A stretch of DNA of 60,000 nt from Adiantum capillus-veneris (Eukaryota; Streptophyta; Polypodiopsida; Polypodiales; Pteridaceae), in the NCBI GenBank assembly GCA_014529385.2, contig CM043942.1, positions 3,080,501 to 3,140,500 of the forward strand. The letters run 5' to 3'. Of the stretch, positions 1-11,472 are shown in pieces. Position numbers and translations under genes: made by a program. Below the pieces are notes generated by a model, which saw nothing but the letters and a program-made list of their open reading frames with translations, was not told the origin of the DNA and ran no database searches. Numbering within the stretch: the stretch's first letter is position 1; each line of letters begins with the position of its first letter.

Positions 1-1471
1 TTTAAATTATATTGGTGTACTCGTAGTTTTCAGTGTTTTCTCTCACCGAGACAGTGAGTGATTTTGTGGCGGGCACCCTGTAGTAGGGCTACAGTGTCAC
101 TTGCACAAGACAGGCAATTACAGTTACAGTTGGTCTTGGGTTCACACTAGATGGGCTCTCGCCTGGGCAGTGACACGGGTGGTGGTCTAGTGGACAACGT
201 GGCTAGTTCACCACCACCACAGTTCGGAGATAGATGTAGCTGGATTGTCAAGGATATTTTGCTAGCCGTTGGTGGCTCTTTATGATTGTATATATGCGTA
301 GTCTTGAGATCCATCTACTCTCTATGGTCTCGTGTTTTGTGTCTAGCATTGCACCTCAGCACTCTCCCTACACATTGGAGCCTCGACACCCCCGTTCGAC
401 CTATGAGTCGTGGGCTTGGAGGTTTCCCTGTGTTAGTCGAGTTCCATTGAGTTCTAAGTCTATTGTGTCTTGAGTGTTTGTTCTATTGTGTTTTCTTCTG
501 TTGGAGTGTGGTTTTGCGCATATCGCACTGAGGACCACCCACAATAGAGAGCACGACACACTTTTCCTACTACACCTATGTGAAACCATGTGATCCCAGT
601 GCCAGTGCATGTGCAAGATGGGTACTCCTATAGTTCTTGCTCGTAGACACCATTATGGTTATCTTATTTCAAAATGACAGGTGTGAATTGGACTGCTTTG
701 TGGGACAAGGAGATTTTGCAAATTCCTTTTTTTTAAATGGTTGCAATGACATAGTGATGCTAGAGCGTGCAATGTAACCGAACATAAGATTGTTTGGCAC
801 TATTGGCTCCAGTGGGTCTGACCTCTTCACATTTTTACTGCCCAGCATGGCTGGATGATGTCTCATTGTGCAATCACAATAATAAAATCTGCAAGGGATG
901 AAGCTCTTAGGCAGGAAAAGACTGGCAGAATAGAGGAATAAGGAAAATCAAAGTTGATCAGGAAAAGGATTGGGAGCATAGTATCTAATGTACATTACAT
1001 TTCGTACTTCTGTATGTGTTTGAGTATGAAATGGTAATACAAGAATGATTCAGCCAAGGACTGGATCATGCACAAATCCAGCTGTTTACTTTTCTCCACC
1101 AAAAGATCAGCAAGCCCAGATAAATAGTGCAAATGTGCACACATGGAGCCAGGACGTTTGAAGATAAGTTTTCAATCCAAAAAGGACTAGTATGAAACTT
1201 CGTGTGAAGCGGAGCATCACATGCCTGGAAAGATGTTCCAGAAGAGTGTGAGGCTGACTATGATTGGCAGCGGCATGTTTTTAAACTTCAAAGACACCTT
1301 TCTTGTAAGCATGCAGCGTCCTGCGGCTAAATAGAAAATTTATGATATCTTATTTCTCGTGGGCTGCTTGAGACTGCAAGTTCTGATGTGATGTTTCCCC
1401 TGATTTGTTCTTATCAAATGTGCAGATCATCAAGATTTGACTTCTGAACGAAGTTTTCTTTCTTCAATCAG
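1..1471. other. Upstream non-coding stretch, no gene recognised
   Basis: No reading frame here resembles a known protein. Because the downstream TELO2 exons run on the + strand and start in mid-protein, this stretch is best read as an intron, or as sequence joined to a 5'-truncated gene. The pyrimidine-rich segment ending at the AG of 1470-1471 serves as the acceptor for the first recognised exon. A second AG at 1424-1425 is unlikely because the reading frame would meet a TGA at 1438-1440. Confidence 0.5.
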
Positions 1472-3340
1472 GTAGGCTAGAGAGTCCTGTGCAACTGGTT
1501 CGTTTAATGGCAAAGAAAGTAGCTCTTGCATTTTCCCTTGTGGTTGACCCAGCAAACCCTTTGCTTCTTGACGAGGATGATAAAGTTGAAGATTTAGCTG
1601 ACTGGGAAGTGCTTGATACATACGGATCAAGCACAGTTACGGAAGACAATTTTGATGTGAGAAATGAGGGCAAAAGCAAGTCTGCTGACACAGTAAATGG
1701 AACCAAAAAAGTAAAGAAAGATAAGGGTGTATCGGAAGCATATGATCCGGATGAAGTTGTTGATCTTCGAGCATACCGGTTTTCAGATGATGATGGTTCA
1801 GATGAAAGTGATTCAGAAAGTGAGTGCTCACTTAAGCCTTATGATCTTTCTGATGATGAGTCGGATCTTTACAAAGGCAAATATCCCGCCCAACTGAGGG
1901 ATTGTTCAGCAGACTTGAGAAAGGGCGATCAACCAGACGTTGTAGGTTTTCCTTAAGATATTAGCTGTACCTTCTATGAATTTTATAACATTTAATTTCA
2001 AGACTCTGCCTAGTGTTCTAAAGTTTCGTGCACTTATGTGTTAACAAGCAAGAAATGCTGACAGGTGGAAAAAGCTCTTGAAGTGGTAGAGAAGCTTGTA
2101 AGAGCAGTGCCTGAGGAACTGGAAAATGCCGCACCGGACTTAGCGCATGCACTCATACATGTTCGTTGTAGCGATGTTGCGGTTGAAGGGCAGGAGTCGT
2201 CAGCAGAAAAGAGAAGATATGATGCTCTTGTTGCGTTGTTAGCATGTGCGCCTTTGTCTGTGGAGGTTTTTACACAGACACTCTATTCTCCTCATGTGGA
2301 TGTTAGTCAGAGGATCTTGATTCTGGACGTCATGTCAGATGCAGCTAGAGAAATTGCTTTGTCAGATGCAGATAGGTCTGAAGCTTTGTCACCAAACTGG
2401 CATCAAATCACAGAAATCGATAAAACATGGTACGGTCCAGGCGGTTACACACGTATTGGAGCGGGCCCATGGAAAGAGGTTTCTGAACGTAATGCCATGG
2501 TGAGTCTAACCCACAAATTTGAGAGAGAGCTTCCACTACGACAAGAGAGCTCACAAGCTTTGGGCAAGTCTAGACGATGGGGTCATCGCTCTATGCAAAT
2601 ACGGAGAGAGCAGCATAGCCAAGCTAGGCACAACTCCAGGAAGAACAACTTCGTTGCATACGCCCCTTCTTTCATGTTACCAGTCATGCGGGACTATGAC
2701 AAGCAACAGCATGGTGTGGACCTCATTGGAAGGGATTTTATTGTCTTGGGAAGGCTTATTTGCATGCTAGGTGTATGCATGGAGTGTGTCTCATTGCACC
2801 CAGAAGCATGCATTCTAGCAGGAGGTCTTTTGAGTATGTTGAGATCCAAGTGAGGAACTTTCTTTTTGTCCATAAGGAACTCGTGTTTTCAAAACCCTTC
2901 GTTGTGATGGTTGTATTTTGTTGCAACAGGCACATTTCAGGTCATCCTGAGGTTTACGTGCGTAGAGCTACATTATATGCGGTTTCTCGAGTCATGATTT
3001 CGCTGCACCCTTCACATGTAAAGAATGCTATCAGTGGAGGAGATGTCGAAATCGGAACTGGTCTTGAGTGGATTCGCAGGTGGGCCATTGAAGTGGCTGA
3101 AAATGACACCGACCAAGAATGCTCCTCGGTGAGTCATCATGTTTTACAAATACCAGTAGCATGACTATCGAAGGCTTACAAGTTTCTTCCATCTCTGTGC
3201 TGCAGATGGCTATGGCTTGTCTTCACATACACTCGGAGCTTGTCTTGCAAGCATCAAGATTGGCTGAGCCACAGCATGCAGTTGGAGGCAACAGTTTGTC
3301 TTATAAATATGACAATTCCCACAGGATCTCTCTTTTCTGA
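1472..3340 (+). CDS. TELO2: TELO2/TEL2 telomere length regulation protein, C-terminal half (4 exons)
   Basis: TEL2 is the scaffold of the TTT complex (TEL2-TTI1-TTI2), which works with HSP90 to mature PIKK kinases such as ATM, ATR and TOR. Exons are 1472-1941, 2065-2849, 2930-3128 and 3206-3340. The introns are 123, 80 and 77 bp, with GTAGGT, GTGAGG and GTGAGT donors and CAG acceptors, and the phases match (0, 2, 0). Exon 1 carries LVRLMAKKVALAFS and an acidic linker. Exon 2 starts with the Telomere_reg-2 domain (VEKALEVVEKLVRAVPEEL), then GAGPWKEVSE, SFMLPVMRDYD and GVDLIGRDFIVLG, all typical of plant TEL2. Exon 3 has HPEVYVRRATLYAVSR. The stop is TGA at 3338-3340. About 530 residues are covered; plant homologues are roughly 1000, so the N-terminal half is missing from the window. 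Frames and splice sites are intact, so it is probably expressed if the 5' half exists upstream. A truncated duplicate is the alternative. Confidence 0.88.
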
Positions 3341-3719
3341 CGGTTCTCTTGGAGATTGTATACTTCACTAACTGCAAGAACTTGGCTTTGCAGCAAGGGT
3401 TCAGCCACAGAGCTCCTAGAAATACGCTAAAATTGAATAGGCATACTGTTCCCCTTGCAGAGCTAGTAAATATAAGGTATCTTTGCTTACTTTAACTTTG
3501 GTAAACTTGAAAGACTTGAAGTATTCTTTGTGAGCTTGTCCACAGGAGCACATTCTCTTTTCTGCGGGTTTTTTTTTTCTCCGTCTATTGTGATAGAGGT
3601 CTATCTCGTATGCGCTCGATGCAGAGCCTCTCGTGCAACCGACTTGCTGGAGACGGTAGACAAGCGTCTTCCTGATCTACTCTCGCTGTGTATTAGAGCA
3701 GTCCATTGCCTGCTTGTTA

Positions 3720-3721
<2 letters not shown>
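3341..3721. other. TELO2 3' flank, nothing further recognised
   Basis: This probably holds the TELO2 3' untranslated region. An open frame across 3530-3721 contains CARCRASRATDLLETVDKRLPDLLSL, here split as CARCRASRATDLL and ETVDKRLPDLLSL, which I do not recognise. Confidence 0.3.

Positions 3722-3759
<38 letters not shown>
3722..3759. repeat. (TC)n microsatellite
   Basis: A pure TC dinucleotide run of about 38 bp directly precedes the tubulin-like fragment. Confidence 0.97.
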
Positions 3760-3762
<3 letters not shown>

Positions 3763-3771
3763 GCCATGGAC

Positions 3772-3846
3772 GGGTTTACTGTCTACCCTCAGCGTCTGTG
3801 GTTGATCCCTACAACAGCGTTCTGTCTACCCATGTTGCTGTTGCCG
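3772..3846 (+). pseudogene. Alpha-tubulin pseudogene fragment
   Basis: Translation gives GFTVYP in one frame. After a short deletion and frameshift the next frame gives SVVDPYNSVLSTH followed by VAV. In alpha-tubulins the same order is GFTVYP, then SVVEPYNSVLSTH, then a short segment, then DVAVLL. The fragment thus keeps three consecutive alpha-tubulin blocks while losing residues between them. Beta-tubulins differ at these positions (FSVFP, VVEPYNATLS), so alpha is favoured. No tubulin could be recognised upstream of 3772 or, with confidence, downstream of 3846. The + frame stays open to 4181 with an unassigned basic sequence. It is probably a processed-pseudogene scrap or a fragment carried by a repeat. 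Confidence 0.6.
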
Positions 3847-4981
3847 ACCCTCCCCTCTCGAAAGCGAAATACGCACAACTTGAATATGTCATCGCTAGGT
3901 TTCAAAGGAAGCACTTCGAAGATATAGGACAGCGACACGTAGAGAGTGGAGCGAAGGAAAATGCTGTGTATGCTTTGGAGTATGACGTGAAGAAAATGCA
4001 GCTGTTGCAACCACCAGGGAAAGGCAACTGTGACAAGAGGAGGCCGACGGGTGCACGGGGCAAGGCACGAGAGCAGCACAGGCATAGGGTGGTGCAGCCA
4101 AGGGGTCGTAGCGAGGGTAGAGCTTTCTGGAGTGTTGACGTGGAAAGGGGATATTCGAGGGTATCTCGCTTATTAATATGATTTCTTTTTAGATTTAGAT
4201 AGATATTTCAATGGTGTCAAGAGGGGGCAGAAAAGAAACCATATCAGGGTGTTGCAAATGCAAAAAGTTGACAAAATGTAGATCACCGAAACGCCTCTCA
4301 ATCTAAATAGGGTCAGGATAAAAAGTCACACGTGATAAATCTTCTAGTAAGCATTGAGCTTATACATCTCACATGACAAAGTTGCAAATGTCACAATTGT
4401 ACTAACCACAACTAAGATCATGCATAGAACATTTGTCATCCACAAATTTGACTTTAAGACCAAGTTTTACAAGAGTAAAAATAGCCAAAAGTTTCATCTA
4501 GATTCTATATACGTGTTAAGCATCAACAAGTCTAAAAGCACTACCACTTGTAGTAGTAACCACATCGAACTCTCTTAATTGGGTAAAAGTTATTGTTGGT
4601 AGCTTTGTCATTCTTCTTGTTGCTAGTTAGGGATAGTATCAAGAGATTTGTACATACCACAATGAGACATATAGCTTTTGGTTGCACTATCGTGAAAGTA
4701 TTAAGTAGGGTCTATAGAGTTTGCAATGCATGCACAATGAACAAATGGATCATATTGACAATATGCACCAAAAGTCCATTTTGCACCTTGCAAAAAAGTT
4801 TTCCAGGATTTCTCTTTCATCTCAACAACACATTGCTTAGCCCTATTATTTTTAGATTGGGCATCTTGCAGTCTTATAGAGTCAATACCATCAAGTCTAA
4901 CACGATCAAGTTTATTGTCTATCGCAAGTTAGCAAGTGGAGGCCAAAGTTTAACAAGAATCTAGCAATGTACAAAAACAAT
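3847..4981. other. Unassigned sequence after the tubulin scrap
   Basis: A + frame stays open to 4181 and encodes a charged segment (YAQLEYVIARFQRKHFED) that matches nothing I know. From 4200 on the sequence is AT-rich with only short open frames, consistent with decayed repeats. Confidence 0.3.
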
Positions 4982-5218
4982 TCACTCCCAAACACCATCA
5001 CAAATGACCTCATCCATAGCAATTAATCGCTCCTTCGGGTCTTTAGTCTCTAGAAGAAATACATCCATATCATCCTCCTTGTGCATAACCTTTGCTTCTA
5101 GCTCCTTACACATGCATGAAATTTTTGTCTCATTAGGTTCTGCATACAAGAAGCTAGTCTCCCACATATGTTTTGCTACTTTACCTAGCAAATGTGTGAA
5201 CAATGGAATAATTAACAA
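4982..5218 (-). pseudogene. Copia-type gag (UBN2-like) fragment
   Basis: The 78-residue minus-strand frame reads like the middle of a Ty1/copia Gag. It has a tryptophan-containing segment (KHMWETSFLYAE), then NETKI, a charged helix (LEAKVMHKEDDMDVFLLE) and ERLIAMDEVICDG, matching the order found in UBN2 family Gag proteins (W..L...Y, LK.KM.EG..V..FL, LI.LGE.V.D). No LTR, zinc knuckle or pol was found around it. This is an old scrap. Assignment rests on pattern recognition only. Confidence 0.4.
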
Positions 5219-8200
5219 AAAGTTTAATCAATACATGAGCTTGCACATCTCGAGCTTCCTAGCACGTGCTCATTAGCGGGTTGATAACTATGTCACTAGA
5301 ATTGATAGAACCAACACCATCATCCATAGAGTCTAGTCTTACATCATGAACAACCTTTGCTACAAGGACACATTGCATCATTTATGCTCATAGTGAGTGG
5401 TCTATTGCCTCCAATTTGTCCACAAAAGAAGACATGCAAAAAATACCATTGTTGTCATTTATGGCGGTAATTATATGGGATGCAAAAGTTGCTTGTGTAT
5501 AGGAAAAATTGTAGTGTGATACATAACATCACATATAGACAACTAAAACTTGTGTATTTTGTAAAACTTTTCGCTGTTGAATAAACCTGCACAAAAGGAA
5601 AAAATTGCATGCCAAGAATTGCCAATGGTGCAAATGGAAGCCAAAATGCACTCAAATGAATTCTCATGGTACCAAGATCCATGAGCTCTCTCGAAGATTA
5701 TGGTGCTCAACAAATGCTCACCAAACATTATCTCCATTTGAGAAAGTGAGCTAGAAGGGTATTGTCGTGAATCTATCGAGACGAAAAAGCTTGAAAATAG
5801 GGTTGCAAAAATGCAAAACAAGATGGAGAAGATAGTTAAGATTCTCAAAGACACGCAACACACGAAGCGCTATTATTGAGTTTACTAATACAAATGGTAA
5901 GGCTATCCTTAGAATGATGGGCATATAGCTAAAGTGTCCTAGGGGTCCTAAGTGTCTTCACACACCTAAGATTGTAGCACTATTGTTGCCAAAATTTTGG
6001 TAGAGATTTTTTGGACAACTAAGGAGAAAATGGAAACTCAGTTGCACTTACAATTTACTCCATTTTTTTAAAAGTGGTGCTTAGTCACTAATGTGGTTGA
6101 TTTTGCAACAAATACTTGATTGTGTTCAATTGTATAGAATGACTTGAATTGTAATTGATATTTGATTATTGCTAATTTGGAGTGTGCATTTAGTTGTGGC
6201 AATTCCATATTTGAAATAATACAAAGATTTTGTAATTTGAGTTGGCAACTTCCTTGAGATAAATGCAAGAGAAATTGACTTGAAATTATGGAAAGGATGC
6301 TCAAAACCAAATTGAGAAGCTAGTTGGAAATTGAGCCTGGTTTTAAAAATTTCTTTGAGACTTTTTGGCATTTGTTGAGTCGTTGGGCTTATAATGGTTT
6401 TTTACTCATTATGGAAATTGAAAGAAGAAAGAGTAAAACTTAAGCACACATGCATACATTCACACACAACCCATAAGCGCAAATTCCCTTGTGTGGATGC
6501 ACCTAGGCTTACACCTAGTCACCCACACATGCACATTTAAGAACACACCCATGCTAAGATATCAAGCTCAACACATGGCTTTCTTGGATAGTGGTGCTAT
6601 AGTTAGAATTTATTGACATGGTCTACCTACTGTGCAATAGCTAGATCGTCACCATCTACTATATAGTAGTGTGAGACATCATAAAGGGTGTATGTATGCA
6701 TATTTTTCTCACAGGGTGTGACTGGTACATTCTATTCTTACTCCATTGTAGGTTTTGTGTAGATTTATTGTTTTTCACAAACATGTTTAACAATGATGGA
6801 ATCAAGTGAGCAGCTAGATTTGAACAACTTCCATCCTTTGAATGTGAAATGGCCAATTTCTTGATGCGTAAACTTTATTGGGAGTACATTAAAGGTGAGC
6901 ATAAAGATGCACTACCATTGGATAATGCAACTCCTCAACAAGTTAAAGGCTTGAAGATGAAAATCACAGAGTAGTAAATGTTATGTATCGGCTATATGTC
7001 AATGTGTTGGATACAATTATTGGGACCCACATGCATGAATACAAGGTAGGAACAATGAGGGCTCCACTATCATACCATAGAATAAGCTTGTGTATCCTTT
7101 CACAAAGAGGCTTAGAGAGCTATTCTCCCCCTTTTTTAAAGCTTCTCACATACAAGTAGTCACATCCACCGTGAGTGATGTGGCATTTTGAGCCATTTTT
7201 AATCGTTTCGGATTAATTTTTACCATTTTATGGCCATTTTTAGCCCAAAATACCCTTTTTTGCCCGTAGAAAGCCCAAACGAGATAGGAAAATCTCTAAA
7301 TTTGACAAAAAGAAAGAGAGATTGTGTGCATCCTGTGACACAGACACACTTTGATTCTCGGCATCGACAACCCGTTTTCTTGGTTTGCGGCATTGACGGT
7401 CTCTCCTTCGACATCAACATTCGTGGGTGAGGTGCCTCTTTTATAGAGGAGAGACACTTGGCATCGACACGATCGATCACGTCAACCACTTGTAGAAAAA
7501 ATAAGCCAAAGAATCACTTAAGGAGCTGCTACTTTAGAAGTAACCAAAAAAAAAAAGCCTAGTTGCAATTGATGCGGTGAGCTCAACTAGTGCTCTTCTA
7601 ACGCTAACGCCGGCCCTATTGTTAATGCACGAGACAATTACTTTGGGGTTCATTGAGCTAGAGATCCCCACCGACATATGCAGTGCAACGAGTCAATTTA
7701 ATCAAAGCATATAGGTTTTCACATGCTCTCTGGCATTGTTGAGAGTGAGATAGGGAGACAAGTTACAAATTGCTATTAGTAGTGTTTTCATGCATTTTTT
7801 AGAGTGGATTTGGATTTCCATATGTGTGTTTGGTATTGATGTATGCTATTTGGGGTTTCAGAGAATGTTTTTTCTGATTTCTCATGCATAACCATTGACA
7901 TCTTCTCATAGATAGCTCTTAGATACAATTTTACACACAAAGACATCCACATGTTCTCTGGACATAGCACATTTGTGAGCATCTTTGGCAGTGACGGCCA
8001 TTACATTCCAGTGAGAGTTTGTATGCATATGGTTTAGAACTTGAGAGTGCTTCTGCTCTGTTGAGAGCATTTTACTCCTCACAGGGAGTTGGTTCTATGC
8101 TTTTTTCTTGCATACTCATTGGCGCTTGTTTGAGTGATGTCTTGTATTTTGTAGTGACAATTTCACGTTTTGGATGTACGTTGTGTTGCAGATAGTGCCA

Positions 8201-8748
8201 TTGTACATCATTGTGGACTCGATTTTTGGCTTGTTTTGGTAGTCTCGACTGTTTCTGGAGATTCAACCTTAAAGAGCCCTTTCCAAAACTATGGCTATTT
8301 GTGTCTGCATAACCTTTTGTGAGAATCATTGCGTGAGATTTTTTGAAGCCGAGCACTAGAGGCCTGGTTACCCAGTGAGGTAGATTAGGTTGTTGGAGAT
8401 CCCCATTTGTGGCCTCGCCATAGGATATGCATAGATTGATATAGGTGCTTTGACTCCAAGGTGACAATCATTTTGACAGTTCTTTTGAGCAGTATATACC
8501 AGTTTATGCCTAGAGAGCACACTTGATATTTTAAGCGTTGATTTTTTCTTGAGATTTTCATCTCCATACAAAGGAGACTCTGTTGGATTTTTCCTTTGAG
8601 TCCTCTAGTTTGCATATAACACTCTTTTGCATTGACCTTAAAGTGATTTTGTTAAGATTTTGATCTTTGTGCAAATGAGACTCTGCCAAAATTTCCATAG
8701 AAATTTCACCACAAACTCCTAGTCTCACTCTCTTGCACTTGCTCAGTC
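5219..8748. other. AT-rich decayed repeat DNA, no gene recognised
   Basis: Only short, low-complexity frames occur on both strands. Around 7600-8748 the composition and position just before a copia-like gag start suggest a leader or old LTR, but I could not find matching ends or a primer binding site. Confidence 0.4.
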
Positions 8749-8808
8749 ATGGCTAGAACTTCTGAAAAAGTAGAGCATTATATCAAGAAGTTTGATGGGG
8801 AACACCAC
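8749..8808 (+). pseudogene. Possible copia gag start, scrap
   Basis: An ATG at 8749 opens MARTSEKVEHYIKKFDGEHH, which has the KFDGxN-like block found near the start of copia Gag proteins. The frame then loses similarity and stops by about 8890. It may be the first exon-like remnant of a truncated copia element. Chance resemblance is possible. Confidence 0.3.
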
Positions 8809-9138
8809 TCATCCTCACTAGCACATATACAAACTTGTTGGTCCTTAACTCATCTACATAATTGGCACTTGAATAAAGTATAATCTTAAGCCTCAATTAC
8901 TATTGCTCTTTGTCTTTGTTTACTCCAAGTTTTAGGAAAGGTCGGTGTTGTGAGAGTCCACTAGGTATTGCCTTCATCAAGGTACAACCAAGATGTTGAA
9001 TAGTGTGGCATGTGGACACCACCAACCATTTGACCCTTTTAATACTTTGGTATATTGCAAAGTGCCAATTATCATGGGTTATGTATACTTAGATCTTTTT
9101 CTAATAAATATTTCATTAACTTTCAAACATATGCACAC

Positions 9139-9312
9139 AATAAATCCCAATCACTAGACAAAACATATATATCATAGTAAGCACAAAACTACCGTTCCAA
9201 AGAACAATTCGTAGCTTGTTTGGTTAGCAAAGGTTGAATGCCATTAACTCATCTATTAACCCTTTCATCCTACCCATGATAAGATATGACCAAAGCCTTG
9301 ACGTTTTCATCT
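9139..9312 (+). repeat. Fragment of the 2 kb gypsy LTR found at 39763 and 47798
   Basis: The segment is the diverged inverse complement of about 39990-40160 (and 48025-48195). Shared blocks include AATCCCAATCACTAGACAAAA, split here as AATCCCAATCA and CTAGACAAAA, plus TTCCAAAGAACAATTCGTAG and CATTAACTCATCTATTAACC. It lies in the same sense as the minus-strand gypsy element would if transcribed along the + strand here. The LTR fragment abuts the hAT relic at about 9312. Confidence 0.75.
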
Positions 9313-9990
9313 ACCGGCCCATTCAGGCCAATGAAAATGTAATTTTCAAGTGTTGTTGTACTCATGCTTTTCCTATGCGCCGATTTGATATTCTTTTGAA
9401 GAGAGAAACCGCGTGTTGCAAGAGCTGTATTCACATGAACTAGCGAGAAAATCTGCCAAAGGTTCATTAAGTTTGGAAATGATTCATGTATAGTGGCATC
9501 ATCATTGCATGCTTCCCATGATTCACGAAAGCTTCTGTGTTTGAAGTTGGTAGACAAAACCTTGTAAATGAGTCCAACTCTCCCAAGAAATTCTCTACAT
9601 CAAATACTAGACATTCGTATTGTTTGAATATCTCCAGCAACCACTTCTTGGTACATGCTTCTTGCACCAAGTCTTCACTTGGATAATGCTTTGGACAGAA
9701 AAGGTTGCAAACCTCCAATATCGGCATGTCTTCTTGTATTTTGCTAGTCAGATTCTACACAACTTTTGTGACTAGCTCTTTACCCAAAAGCATGTAGTCT
9801 TCAAAGGAACCACCTCTGTTGGATCCCTTGAACCTATCAAATTTTAAACTATGAACATGCATTTCTCCACCCACATTAGCAAAAGTGACCTTGCCATCTT
9901 TTGTATCCTAAAAAAACTTCTTTAAATATTTTGTTCCTCACCCAATGATTCTCTCAAGAACTTCTTCAAGTTTTGTAACATCTCATCAGC
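9313..9990 (-). pseudogene. hAT-family transposase C-terminal relic
   Basis: Reading down the minus strand, frames give FKGSNRGGSFEDYMLLGKEL, then EVCNLFCPKHYPSEDLV, WLLEIFKQYE, HGKHAMMMPLYMNHF, FPNLMNLWQIFSLVHVNTA and ATRGFSLQKNIKSAHRKSM followed by LENYIFIGLNGP. The last blocks have the shape of the hAT C-terminal dimerisation domain (P.L..L..I...P..TA..ERGFS..N.IK...R.R....L..L). The usual Glu of the ERGFS block is Thr-Arg here. The catalytic core upstream is absent. Several stops and frameshifts show it is dead. The 5' boundary with the LINE near 9990-10010 is approximate. Confidence 0.55.
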
Positions 9991-10199
9991 AAACCCTTGC
10001 AAGGGAGGAGCTATGAATCTTGACTCATAGTGAGTATGGTTTTCCCTTTTAGTGAAGAACATGCTTTTGTAGTTGGGGGCAATATGGGTGGTGTAATGTA
10101 TGAAACGTGACCCATCAGATTCCTCCCAAGCTGTAATACATTGGCGTTGTAGAAAAGCTTCATTCACTTGCTAGTCAATTGAGTCATCGTGTAGCAAGT

Positions 10200-11254
10200 G
10201 TAATGCATCCCATCAACCACTTCTTTATGTCTTGCATTCATCCCGTGCTCAAGTTCTTGCTTTTATGCATCTTTTGAACTTTTTTGCTTGCTTCCCATGC
10301 AATTGTAGGAAGTCAATGTGAGGGGCTTTGACACATCTTTATCATGTACTCCACAACCCTTTCCATGTCCATAAACTCAATTGGAAGAGATCTCGACTCA
10401 AGAAGTAGGAGCATATATGGTGTTTCTCTCTTAACTTGGAGAAAGTTTGTAAGAAAATGCTTTTGGACATTCTTAAACTCTTTCCAAGTAGACTTTGAGA
10501 TGCTCCCACCCACTCCATAAAAGAATCGATGTCACCAATGTGTCAGAAAGGTACTTCTTGAGAAACACTTGATGTTTCCCGCATTACACATGTTCTCAAA
10601 TGCATAGTATGCTCTCTATCCTGCTTCCAAACAACACATAGCACATTCATGTCACTTGTGATTGGCTGGAACCTGAGGCCAAGGTACTTAAAGCTCTCAA
10701 CAACTTTAAGTCTCTCATTGTTGAACACAATGCATGTCTTCTCCTTATGGTTGGTTTTCACAAGCATAACCTTTGTTTTGCATTCATTCACAATCAATCC
10801 ACTATGCAAGCAAAAGTTCTCAAGGACAGTCACCATAAGATTTTGTGCACCCTCTAAAGTGTGTGCTAGAAGCACTATATGCAAAGGCGTGATCCAATTA
10901 GTACTTCAATCATAAGGCATACCATGTTGAAGTGCAAGGCTGAACATATCACACATCCACTCATGTGTAAAATCTCCGGCATGATATCTTGGAGATCCTT
11001 TGCTTTGCGAGTGGCCAAGTTTTCAAGCCCATTGTATACATCCTCAATAGTAAAAAAGAGCGCTTACATGAGACTGAACCATAAAATGATATTTTTTCAG
11101 CATTTGGTTGCTCATATAGTTGCCTACAATGTGTGTACATATCCACAAGACTCAAGTTACCAAAATTCTCAACCCGCTTGCCCCTCGAAGTCAAAGTCTT
11201 CCACATGTACATGCATTTTTTTGGTCTTGAAAAAATTATTGCTTTACTTCCCAT
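10200..11254 (-). pseudogene. LINE ORF2 reverse transcriptase with core deleted
   Basis: Upstream linker and finger-type blocks are visible at 11254-10961 (LENLATRKAKDLQDIMPEIL). At 10884 the sequence resumes with IVLLAHTLEGAQNLM and FCLHSGLIVNECKTKVML, which in plant LINEs lie just after the YADD motif, followed by FKYLGLRF. Only about 80-100 bp separate them, so the palm with both catalytic motifs is missing. 10513-10313 carries FKNVQKHFLTNFLQVKRETP and YMLLLLESRSLPIEFM, the typical post-RT region, and IAWEASKK follows in another frame. The element cannot have moved by its own enzyme after this deletion. Confidence 0.65.
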
Positions 11255-11472
11255 CTTCTTCTCTTCGTTTGAATCAATGCCTTGTATGTGTGCAAATGAC
11301 TTTGATAGTTGCTTTTGTCCATAGTTTCATCAAGATTTATCAAGGACTTTCGAGCATCTTGACACTCTTTATCAAACCATTTTTTGTGTGATCTATCTTT
11401 GTTGATACCATGGACATGCTTTATGGAAAATCATTCTTCGGCGCAAGAACAAATAACTCTCTTGAAAGATTC

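Noticed and set aside
282-866. Short open frames near the window start
   Set aside because: Each is 63-71 codons, lacks similarity to known proteins and shows no splice or codon pattern linking it to TELO2.
3847-4181. Extension of the tubulin pseudogene to the acidic C-terminus
   Set aside because: Some spacing resemblance to the tubulin C-terminus was considered, but there is no convincing run of identity.
7220-7489. 89-residue minus frame with clustered Cys (CRCRESKCVCVTGC)
   Set aside because: Considered as a small cysteine-rich protein, but it has no signal peptide and lies in decayed repeat DNA.
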